The position numbers and the translations under genes were made by a program. From Agrostemma githago (lineage: Eukaryota; Streptophyta; Magnoliopsida; Caryophyllales; Caryophyllaceae): DNA of 64,000 nucleotides. The notes below the pieces were generated by a model. It made no database searches, had not been told where the DNA came from, and was given only the letters and a program-made list of their open reading frames with translations. Below are positions 55,360-64,000 of the stretch, one piece after another; within the stretch, counting starts at the first letter, position 1, and each line of letters opens with the position of its first letter. The DNA lies in the NCBI GenBank assembly GCA_958450325.1, contig OY288256.1, positions 47,572,953 through 47,636,952 on the forward strand, written 5' to 3'.

Positions 55360-56949
55360 TGATAAGTGTGGTTTGTAGTGCCTATTTTGTAGGGTTTTGG
55401 TCCCATTTTCCTTGTAGAATCGCTCCTTGGGAGCGGTTTAGGGGCTTCTTATGCTTCCTTTAGTTCGTTTCAGGTTCCCGAGACCGATTTGGAAGAGTTG
55501 GAGCGATTCCGACTCTATACATGCACATTTTGGAGCCAACGAAGCTAAGGAACGATCACTCGATGCCTTGGAGTCGACCCCGAGTCCTTGGGAACCCATC
55601 CCGAGCCTCCGAGACCCGATCCCGAGTCCTGAGAATCGGTGAGAAGCCCATGAGAAGCAAGGAGGGACCAAAAAGTTCATATTGGAGGCCTACAGGGCTC
55701 ATCCCGTCCGGGATGAAGGAGCAAAAAGAGAAGCTGCTGTCTGTGGGCCATCCCGATCGGGAAGGTGGCATCCCGACCAGGACCGACCTCGTCCCGACCG
55801 GGACCACCCCGTCTTAGCCAGGACGGGCCACTGCTACTCCGCTTTGTTTCTTTTCTTCTCCCTTTCATTTGTAACCCTATATATACTCTTCCCTTGTTTT
55901 CTTAAGCTTATGCAGACATTAGAGACAAAACCCTAGATTAGATTAGCTTAGATTAGTGTAGATTAGTCCTTAGATTATCGTTAATCCTAGATTAATACTT
56001 GTAATTTGGGAATTCTTCAAGATCTCCATTCAAGCTTGACAAACTTGGATGTTTGTTTTGGGTTCTTCCATTTATGCAAGTTTCTTTCTTCCTTTCATCT
56101 CTAGTTTCGTATAATCTCTTTTCCCTTCTCTTAATCCTTGTTTTATCATTAAAGTTGGATCCTTTGTTCTTGTTATTGTTCATAGTTCATAGTACTTGTT
56201 AGTTTCTTCATGTTTGTTTTGATGTTTGTTTTGGTTCATCTTATTAGTGTTAGTTTTAGATTAGATATGTTAGAGTAGTGTTCTTGCTAGGGTTAGTATG
56301 GTGATTAGGGTGTTAATTGGGTGATTAAGAGATTGTTGGAGATGTTGGTGGAAGATTTGGGTTTCCTCTTGTATGATGCACATCACATGTTTGTTGAATT
56401 GCTTGAATGACTAAGTATGTACGAATGCTTGTTTTCTTGCCTTTATTTTGTGGGTATTAGTTTGTTTGTGGGTTCGGTTCCCTCACTAAGTTGCGAGAGC
56501 CCGGTGAGGACGACCCCTAGGTCGGTCTAAGTAGCGAGAGCCCGGATGCGGCCTAGGCCTATAGCATGCTAGAACCCCGTTTGTGTTGTGTATCGCCGAG
56601 ATGGGTTTTAGGTGGAACCTCTAGGTGAGTCTAAGTTGCGAGAGCCCGGACCAACCTAGATCACCCTACTACCTCCTTCACTCTAGTTCTTCCTTGACCA
56701 TTCCGTTACCCCTTTGACCCCGACCTAATCCTAGCCTGTTTCCTTTGACAGTTTTCTTGCCTTAGACCTAACTTAGTTCTTAGTCTCCCCCTCCTTAGAA
56801 TAGCTCGTCTCGAACATAGTCCTAGACCGTAGCATACCTTAGTCCATCCTCCCGTCCCTGTGGATTCGACCCGACTTACCCTAGCTACCCTAGTTAGGTT
56901 AGTTGGTTTTATTTGACGGTTGGGATTCACGACAAATCCCTACCCATCA
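55360..56949 (+). repeat. 3' LTR of B
   Basis: 1590 bp, TGATAAGTGTGG to CTACCCATCA, followed by duplication ACGAC. Array 55698-55826, TATA 55877-55885. One array unit shorter than the 5' LTR. Confidence 0.92.
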
Positions 56950-56954
56950 ACGAC

Positions 56955-57409
56955 CCCTAGGTCGGTCTACGTAGCGAGAGCCCGGATGCGACCTAGGCCA
57001 CTATAGCGCGCTAGTAACCCCGTTTGTCATGTATGTCGCCTAGATGGGTTTTAGGTGGAACCTCTAGGTCGGTCTACATAGCGAGAGCCCGGACCTCACC
57101 TAGATTATCCTACTACTCCCTTCACTCTAGTTCTTCCTCGATCATTCCATGGCCCCTTTGACCCCGACCTAATCCTAGCCCGTTTTCCTTGTTTGTTTTC
57201 TCTGTCTCTTTAGCCATAGTCTTAGCCTTTTCTCCCCTCTTGTCATTGTCTAGTTTAGTTTAGCTCGTTGACTTAGTCTCGTATTTAGGCGACCTTAGTC
57301 TAGACGCCTCTTACCGTCCTCGTGGATTCGACCCGACTTACCCTAGCTACCCACTAGGTCTAGCCGGTTATATTATTGACGGTGGGGACGTGACGAATCC
57401 ATCCCATCA
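56955..57409 (+). repeat. 3' LTR of A, second part
   Basis: Resumes CCCTAGGTCGGTCTACGTAG and ends CATCCCATCA, matching 43050-43510, then target duplication ACGAG. Confidence 0.9.
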
Positions 57410-57701
57410 ACGAGCGTTCCCGGATCACGAGGGAAACCTCCTTAGCTCGAGCCCGTTTCTTCGACAGCGGGTCTTCTGCCATTGTCACTAGTTCAAGTCG
57501 AGCCCGTACGTGCTCAGGCAACCTGTCTCGCGGGCCAAGTCGGTCTTGCACTGCCAGTCTTAGACCAAGTCTCCGTTCCAAGTCAGTCTGGGGGCCCACA
57601 TTCCCCCGTACACCTCTAGCACTAGACCCTTCAGCTTGAGTCTTAGTTTTCTTTCTCTGACCTGACATTAGACGAACCAGAGTAGCCGGAGTATTCACTC
57701 C

Positions 57702-58336
57702 TATGTGACCTGTTAGATGCCTCGTCCAAAAGAAATACCCCTCCTATGGTATTCACTGATATAGGGACTACCTATACATATGCCTTACAAAGGTTGTCTT
57801 CCAAGGGCCTAGTCCAACCGATAGGCCCAACTCCTGAAGTCGCAGTTGAAAAACGCTCCAAAAGCTACAATGCCCAAGCCTATTGCCAATATCATCGAGG
57901 CAATGGACATGATACCGAGAAATGTTGGAAGTTGAAAAATCTGATTCAGGATTTGATTGAGAGCGGGAAAATACCCTTACCCGGGGACAAGTCAAGCAAC
58001 AAGGACAACCCCTTTAGCTCTCATGCTATCTTCACCGGTGAGGTGATCGACTGTTCTCACCTTATTTCTCCTTTCATCCCACAAATCAATGGGATATGGT
58101 TCGATGATGAGGAAGATGTGTACCTCACCAAAGGGGAAATTGTCCCCATCACCCCCGAAGAAATCCGGAGGGCTAAGTCCAAGGCCTTAGCCAGTAACCA
58201 CAACACCACCGCCGGTCGTCCTTATTCAGCCACTAGCTCCAAGGATATTCAGTCCCGGCAACCGTCACTGAACCTTCCAGGACGGAAGAGGCCATTGAAG
58301 AGCCAAGCACCGATACGGCTCTTGTCAAACAATTGA
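57702..58336 (+). pseudogene. T3 gag 3' part with zinc knuckle
   Basis: Homology to T2 gag starts near 57702-57712 (compare 35930). Contains the Tat-type knuckle YCQYHRGNGHDTEKCWKLK (about 57880-57935), intact here but frameshifted in T2. The gag frame closes at 58336. A 1-base loss near 58260, relative to T2, puts it out of frame with the protease, whereas T2 shows both in one frame. The 5' half of gag and any LTR are absent at this junction. Confidence 0.8.
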
Positions 58337-60329
58337 AAAGAGCTCGGGTTGACCTCACTATATGGCAACTCTTGGTAAGCTCGCAAGAACATCGAGAGGC
58401 ACTTACTAAGGCTCTCGATCAGATCAAGGTCGACTCCCAGGTTACCCCTGCTGAAATGGTAGCCACCATCCTGCCCTACCTCAAGGGCAAGTCTAAAGAA
58501 GAAGGCCCATTAGTCACTTTCTCGGATGCCGACCTACCACCATTCGGGGCCTCTCACAATCTGGCCATATATATCACGGTAATTTGCCAGGGTAAGTATC
58601 TCCCAATGACCCTAGTTGACCACGGGTCTGCTGTGAATGTCCTCCCTCTAAGGACTGCCAAAGCACTCGGCATCACCGAGGCTGACTACATACCAACTTC
58701 CCACACTATCCAGGCTTTCCATGGAAGCCCAAAGGCGGTTTCTGGGGCCGTTAAGTTGACAATTATGACGGGTCCAAATGAAAAAGAGCAAGAGTTCCAG
58801 GTGATCGATGTCACCTCCTCTTTCAATCTAATCCTAGGAAGGCCTTGGATTTATGCTGTAAAGGCGGTGTCTTCTACTCTTCACCGAAAGATCAAGAGGC
58901 CCTTGCAAGACGGCATTATCACTCTAGAGGCAACCCCTATGACTGTGGCTAGCTGTAACGCCACGGATCGCACCGACCTTTGGGGGTTCGATTTTGTAGG
59001 GATGATTGAAGAAGAGTATCTTTTCAGGCCCTATTTCACCACGAGCATCGACACGATGCTGCAAAATTTGGGGTATTTACCGGGGGTTACCTCGAGGCCA
59101 TATCTTCCAGCTGGGAAGATTATTGAAGTCCTGAATGACGGGGAATCTCGCTTCGGCTTAGGGTATGCTGTGACCCCGGGAAATGTGGTCCAAGCGGGCA
59201 TTGAGAAGGCCTGCAACATCATTAAGGGTACCTACTTGGGCCCTTATAGCCCAAGGCTGGCTGACTATTTCGTCACACAGGTATTCGGGGCTATTCAAAT
59301 TGGCCTGTATCAACCAACTACCACATATCCCGAGACTGAACTAGCTCGGGAATGCAACTACATTCCGGATGACATAGTTGCCCTCATCCAATCTGAATCC
59401 AAGGAGGGTGCTGACAATGCCGAGCCCGTGCTGGGGCTCTTATTTGGGGAAGACAAAGCTGTTCCGAACCCCAAGGAAGACTTGGTGAACCTGATCCTTC
59501 AAAGCAACAGGTTCGATCCTTCAAAGCTGATCTCGGAGGTCGGTACTGATACCGGGAAAAGAGCCTGGAGGAAGACCATCAAGTGGACCGATGGCCAGGG
59601 TCGAGTCTACAAGCTGACCACCGGGGAAGGAGACAAGCCGGACACCGATTCCGAGTCTGAGTCTGAGTCTGAGTCTGTATTCGAGTCTAAGGGGTCTGGT
59701 GCTAGAGTCCAAACTGTAACCCCCCTCCCTGTAGTCACTACCACCGGAGCCTCAGGGTCTGTCCCGAAAGCTCTCCCAATCCTGCCTCTGACCAATGATC
59801 AGATGGCCGCTCTCTTTGAGCTATTTTCCAAATTTACCATCAATAATAACGAAAACCGTTCCGCTTATGACTTGTCTTATTTTCATAATACTTTCAATTT
59901 CAAAAATATTTTCTGCAATGACATTGAGAAACCCGATGAACAGGTGTCCTTGCCTCCGCATCTGATCGAGCAGCTAGAACAGAGGGAATCCCGAGACCCG
60001 GTAATCGAGGAAACCGAGTCTATCAATGTGGGAAAAACCTTAGAGCCCCAGATGCTTAAGATAGGGTTATCTTTAGATCCCGAGGAAAGACAACAATTCA
60101 CAAACCTCCTCCAAGAATTCAAGGATGTCTTCGCATGGTCCTACAAGGACATGCCGGGGATAGATCGGGAAATAGCTGAACACCGCATACCCATCAAAGA
60201 TGGGTGTAAGTCGGTGAAACAGAAGCTTCGAAGAATGAAACCCGAGTGGTCTCTCAAAGTCAAAGAAGAGGTAGACAAACAATTCAAAGCGGGCTTTATA
60301 CAAGTGTCTGAATATCCAGACTGGGCAGC
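58333..60329 (+). pseudogene. T3 protease and N-terminal RT, truncated by T4 LTR
   Basis: A long open frame of about 665 codons. Protease VDHGSAVNVLPL (near 58615) and FNLILGRPWI; acidic (E-S)n linker (about 59645-59690); then KIGLSLDPEERQQF, DVFAWSYKDMPGIDREIA, RMKPEWSLKVKEEVDKQF and the start of RT (FIQVSEYPDW). It ends where the T4 LTR begins at 60330. It keeps about 90 residues of the linker (NVVQAGIEKACNIIKGTYLG and after) that T2 lacks. The palm motifs, RNase H and integrase lie beyond the insertion, outside the window. Confidence 0.85.
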
Positions 60330-61136
60330 TGTGGACATGACATAGGTCCACCCCGACGCGGCCACGCGCGGGTTTGGGTAGGCGAATGAATCTCCATATG
60401 AGAAGGATCGAATTGAAATTTAGGTCTATGTGGAGTCGCCACCGAATTTTATGGTTATTCGGAACCGTTCGAGCCCACTCTATGTCGTAGTGGGCCGTAT
60501 ACAAAATACGGCCCATTTCCGATGTCAGAGTTTATTGGGCTCGTCCCTTTGCATATCGATATAGATGCCGACTCGAGCGGTTAATCGTATATTGAATGAC
60601 TCTCGTGCGCCAACGATTTCGGGCATCCGGAAACCGAGGTTCTGAGTAAGGGGTGAGGGTACGTGTTGGGAAGCCCACAAAGGACACCCAACCCCGCCCG
60701 CACATTGGCGGCCTCTACTAAGAATTCGAATGACTTACAATACGCGTGCTAGTAAAACGGGAAAAATGATATGCAAAGATTTATTTTCCCTAAACATGCG
60801 AATGGAATTGAAACGGGTTTCTAAGTCAATTTAATGCAACTAAAATTAACGTCAAAGTTGTATTTTAGCATGCGGGTTCATTTAGTACAATAAACGAATA
60901 ATAATTAAATTGACAAAAGAAATAACAAACGCGTTAGTAAACGACGTAATGATATAACGAATAATAACGGTTTATGTAAATATGAGATGGGATGAAAAGG
61001 TGCAAATATGAGATGCATGGTTTGAAAAGATAGTAATACACATGATTGATTAAACACGTGTTGACCTAAATCATAAATTACTACCGAGTTCGCAAAATAG
61101 AATAATGTACGACTTGCATTTTAGTCATTATGTGGT

Positions 61137-61358
61137 CACTCGATCGAGTGGTCAATAGACTCGATCGAGTAGACCTTTAAAAAAGATTTCTGTTTTGCGG
61201 TTATGACCGTACTCGGTCGAGTTATTGACTAACTCGGTCGAGTACATGGCCACTCGACCGAGTCACTGTGAGACTCGATCGAGTGGGTGTCATAATTAGC
61301 TTTCTGACTCGATTTTAGGGTGTCACTCGATCGAGTGACTAAGGCACTCGGTCGAGTG
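61137..61358 (-). repeat. Palindrome array 1 in T4 LTR
   Basis: Eight copies of a 12-14 bp dyad, [C/G/T/A]ACTCG(A/G)(T/C)CGAGT, in about 220 bp. Both halves stay complementary or wobble-like in most copies. Confidence 0.75.
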
Positions 61359-62155
61359 GCACCTGTACGAACTTGGTTCGTTTGCTATTTAATTGTTGAC
61401 TTTGAAATTGCTTTTGATTTTTGATGATCGGACATAAATATTGCACAATTTATGTTCGACTTGGTTTTTTATAAATCGCGAATTTTGTTGAACCGAATAT
61501 AAATATTGTTGAATTTATACCCGATTCTAAAATTGAATACTCATCCTATCCCATATTCGATTATTGAATCGATATGGGATATTTAGAGTGAAAAATAAAA
61601 AGGATGGATTAATTTTAGTCGCTTTGAATTAATTATCGTGATATGAATAAATCACGTTAATTAATTCATATGACTTGATTGTTAGATTCGATATCCAATT
61701 ATGGAATTGGTATCGAATCTAAAATCGACGCTTTACTTGAATAGTAAAAAAACTTAATTCCCTCGACTTTTCCGACATCGAAATAAATCCCTAGGGATTG
61801 TGATGTCGGGTCCGTGTCAACGGGTTTCGACCCTTATTAAAAATTGACTTTAGAAAATTGATGAATGCAAAATTGATGATGATAACGAGATGTAATAACG
61901 GAATCTTGTTTAAGTTGACTCATCTCAATAATCAAATAATCGGGATACCGGGATAAGCGACCGTCAACGCTGTGTGCAGTACACTTGTATGTTCGTGTTT
62001 TCTTATCCCGATATCCTTCTTACTCGACACAAATCAATGAGTATTTTAATATTTTAATACTAAAGATATTATAGATATTATGATGCAATGACTAAAATAA
62101 TAAAAAAACGAAATAAACGAGGAAGAATGATGAATGCGTGATAATAATGATAAAA

Positions 62156-62268
62156 TAACCGTAACACTAATAATAATACGAAATAATAATAATAATAATA
62201 ATAATGCGTAGTAATAATAACGATAATACGTAATAATAATAATATAATAATAATAATAATAATAATAC

Positions 62269-62316
<48 letters not shown>

Positions 62317-62346
62317 TATAATACGTAATAAAATATAGTAGTAATA

Positions 62347-62386
<40 letters not shown>

Positions 62387-62421
62387 GTAATAATAATACG
62401 TAATAAAATATAGTAGTAATA

Positions 62422-62455
<34 letters not shown>

Positions 62456-62520
62456 TATAGTAGTACGTAATAGTAGTATATATAATAAAAATAAAAATAA
62501 TAATACATAATAATAATACG
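62156..62520 (-). repeat. (AAT)n microsatellite in T4 LTR
   Basis: Long runs of AAT/AATA units broken by ACG. They read as poly-Tyr/Ile frames on the minus strand, which are not genes. Confidence 0.9.
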
Positions 62521-62808
62521 TAAAAATGAGAAAAGAGGGAAAAGGAAAGAAAGAGGGGTTTGTCATCCTCAACCTACATGTTTCAGTCTCGGTACGGACT
62601 CGTAAACGCGGCTTTAACACGGGAGTCTTCGAGGTGTATGGAGGCTAAGTTGTGGTGGCTCGGATTGGATCCCTAGAACTAGGTTTAGGGTTTGCTAAAG
62701 TCGGTTTTTCTAGGGTTTTTCTAGGGTTGGTAAAAACGTAGTATGTGTATAGGATGCTAGGGTTTTTTTGTGTGATTGTAGATGTCTTGATGGTGTGCAT
62801 GGGAGGGT

Positions 62809-62818
62809 GTTTATATAG
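62809..62818 (-). promoter_or_regulatory. TATA box of T4 LTR
   Basis: CTATATAAAC on the minus strand, about 27 bp downstream of palindrome array 2. Confidence 0.6.
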
Positions 62819-62844
62819 AGAAGATTAGGGCACCCGGGCTAGGG

Positions 62845-62950
62845 CACTCGACCGAGTAGGTAGCCAACTCGGTCGAGTGGCCCGTTATGTCAGCCGCCGG
62901 GCTCAAAGCAGGCCCACTCGATCGAGTGGATGGGTCACTCGATCGAGTGG
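62845..62950 (-). promoter_or_regulatory. Palindrome array 2 (promoter-proximal) in T4 LTR
   Basis: Four dyads, CACTCGACCGAGT, AACTCGGTCGAGTG and CACTCGATCGAGTG twice, just upstream of the TATA box on the minus strand. The motif is unrelated to those of the Athila-type families but the placement is the same. Confidence 0.6.
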
Positions 62951-63326
62951 CCTAGATGGGTCGCGCGGGTCTTGTTTGGACCTTGACCTTGATGGGTTTT
63001 GTGTTTGACTTTGACTTTTGATGGTTGTATGGTTGTTTTGTGTGTCTCGGAATCGACCTTGACCGGGGTTGACCCAATCGTGAAAAGTCGGTTTTAATTC
63101 CGGTGTCGGTTTTGGCCCAAATTAGTCTTGTTTGACTCGGAATAATCCACTGGGCCTGGAATTGAGGTCTGTTTGGTGATATTTGTACTCCGTAAGTGTG
63201 TTAACCAGCGATTAATGGATTTGAGCCCGTATCCGAGCGCGTAGAAACACGTTAGCGTCCGATCATCATCGGGTGATTTTTGGAAACTACCATAGACACC
63301 TGGCAGTCAAAATGCGGGTGTCTACA

Positions 63327-63338
63327 GAGCCCCCACTC
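63327..63338 (-). other. Polypurine tract of T4
   Basis: GAGTGGGGGCTC on the minus strand directly before the LTR start TGTAGACACC; this orients T4 and marks the LTR as its 3' LTR. Confidence 0.7.
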
Positions 63339-64000
63339 TGACTGAGGCTTGGACAGGGCGAAAGTCATAGTAGCTACCAAGCCCGTTAAGACCTGGTAGA
63401 CTTCCGGTCGGGTCGTTTATAGTCCGTTAGACTCGCGTGAAGGGCTCGCCAGCCATAAGACAGAGATCATACCTGCGCTCCGTGGGGACTTTGGGCTTGT
63501 CACGTAAGCCTTGGGTGTGCCTGTGTGTTGGCCCATCCCGTGCTATCCTGGAAAATGCTGCTGGGGAGATTTGATGACTTGCATGCCTTGCTTGAGTCGT
63601 ACCTGTATAAGCTACATAAAATGTATGCAACACGTAGGTAGTAAAATGACTCGTGCTGGGGAAAATGACTCTTGAATTTTTGCAATTTTGAAATTTGAAA
63701 ATTTTGAATTTTTGAAATTTTTGACATCGACTCCTAAAGAGATTAGGAAAGTTCGGGATGATTATTTCCACACTAGTATTGAGACTAGGTTTGTGGCTTG
63801 ATTCTATTTGCAATTAGGAAACTTTTCCTAGAAGCGATATGGAAAGAAATTTGCAAGGTTATTGCTATATATAGCTCCTTATGCTCTTGATTTTTTTTCA
63901 TAATTCCATCACAAGAAAGCCTTTTACTTCCCTTAAGGCAAAAAAGAAAGTCTCTTTATTCCTTTTAAGAAATTTATCATGGGAATCGACAGGTTGAGTG
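63339..64000 (-). other. Internal 3' region of T4 (noncoding so far)
   Basis: Sequence upstream of the T4 polypurine tract, running off the window. An A/T-rich stretch at 63660-63725 is simple repeat-like. Two minus-strand frames (63427-63813, 63500-63727) show no family I recognise. Confidence 0.4.

Larger units (their letters stand above)
49333..56949 (+). mobile_element. Element B: complete Athila-derived, gag-like-ORF-only LTR retrotransposon
   Basis: 7617 bp: 5' LTR 49333-50943, primer site 50947-50964, ORF 51150-52388, internal array, 3' noncoding region, polypurine tract 55346-55359, 3' LTR 55360-56949. The target duplication ACGAC is perfect. The two LTRs are nearly identical apart from one 20-bp array unit and a few base changes, so this is among the youngest insertions here. 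It has no pol. Confidence 0.92.
41874..57409 (+). mobile_element. Element A: Athila-derived, gag-like-ORF-only LTR retrotransposon (carries nested B)
   Basis: 5' LTR 41874-43510, primer site 43514-43531, one ORF 43792-45147, internal array, 3' noncoding region, polypurine tract, and 3' LTR 48148-49332 plus 56955-57409 split by element B. Perfect duplication ACGAG. Without B it would be about 7.9 kb. No protease, RT or integrase: non-autonomous, of the TR-GAG/LARD kind. Confidence 0.85.
41798..57669 (-). pseudogene. Short antisense ORF of T2 (about 110 codons), split by element A
   Basis: Starts MSGQRKKTKTQAEGSS at 57669 and runs to 57410; element A interrupts it, and the frame resumes at 41873 and stops at 41798-41800 with a Lys/Gly-rich tail (DPKDKGKGKMHEY). 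The tail resembles that of gene b in T1 (SGKGKEKLDQ), and both lie antisense in the 3' region of a Tat element. Composition is basic; no domain recognised. It may be an internally deleted relative of gene b. No stop inside apart from the insertion. Confidence 0.45.
60330..63326 (-). repeat. LTR of minus-strand element T4
   Basis: On the minus strand it begins TGTAGACACCCGCATTTTG right after tract GAGTGGGGGCTC and ends ATGTCCACA at 60330, where T3 RT coding breaks off. About 3.0 kb. It carries two arrays of CACTCGATCGAGTG palindromes, a TATA box (62809-62818) and an (AAT)n microsatellite. The start TGTAGACACC suits Tat/Ogre LTRs. GGAGTCGCCA at 60432-60441, read on minus as TGGCGACTCC, resembles a Tat primer site, so the LTR could instead end near 60445; hence moderate confidence in the left edge. 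Confidence 0.65.

Noticed and set aside
62078..62620. Poly-Tyr/Ile minus-strand frames
   Set aside because: Translation of an (AAT)n microsatellite in the T4 LTR.

Overview
This window looks like nuclear DNA from a large, repeat-rich plant genome. I see no host gene that stands on its own. Almost all of it is nested LTR retrotransposons of the plant Ty3/gypsy group. The coding remnants belong to two lineages: Tat/Ogre/Retand-like (a second, archaeal-type RNase H between RNase H and integrase; GGATACGTAGGCAACCC-type 3' regions) and Athila-like (ATHILA ORF1, TGGCGCC primer site, long noncoding 3' region). The Retand-like 3' tandem repeat and the repeated CACTCGATCGAGTG-type motif make me think of Caryophyllaceae (Silene-like), but that is inference from memory.

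Layout. 1-3953: 3' half of an Athila-derived, gag-like-ORF-only element (E0) ending in an LTR. 3954-24769: the 3' part of a Tat element (T1) on +: second RNase H and integrase, a 3' region with tandem repeats split by a foldback MITE (6192-6759), then two antisense genes, b (7152 to about 18531) and a (19036-24769, seven visible exons). T1 is broken by a three-LTR composite (C, 7198-16686, target duplication CCTGC) and a solo LTR (20466-24106). 24770 to about 31295: minus-strand Athila element (M) lacking its 5' half. About 31300-41873: a second Tat element (T2) on +, whose gag is split by a second, inverted copy of the same solo LTR (32383-35492, duplication CTACA). 41874-57409: Athila-derived element A (duplication ACGAG) inserted in the T2 3' region; its 3' LTR is itself split by complete element B (49333-56949, duplication ACGAC). 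57410-57701: rest of the T2 3' region with a short antisense ORF. 57702-60329: gag-protease-RT of a third Tat copy (T3), cut by the LTR of a minus-strand element T4 (60330-63326), whose polypurine tract and internal region run off the window end.

Most striking are noncoding patterns that recur across elements. (1) Every LTR whose promoter can be seen carries a cluster of short palindromes with CG-containing cores just upstream of its TATA box. The palindrome differs between families. In the two Athila-type families the same family-specific palindrome is clustered again inside the element, before a second TATA-like box; in the E0/C/A/B family the spacing of about 50-57 bp is kept in both places. 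(2) A constant 71-bp block in the 3' noncoding region folds into a hairpin, and the diverged M element keeps the fold with mostly different stem bases. (3) A second polypurine tract sits mid-element in all copies. Together these suggest an Athila-derived non-autonomous family with duplicated promoters, a structured RNA and two possible plus-strand priming sites, mobilised by pol proteins supplied from elsewhere.
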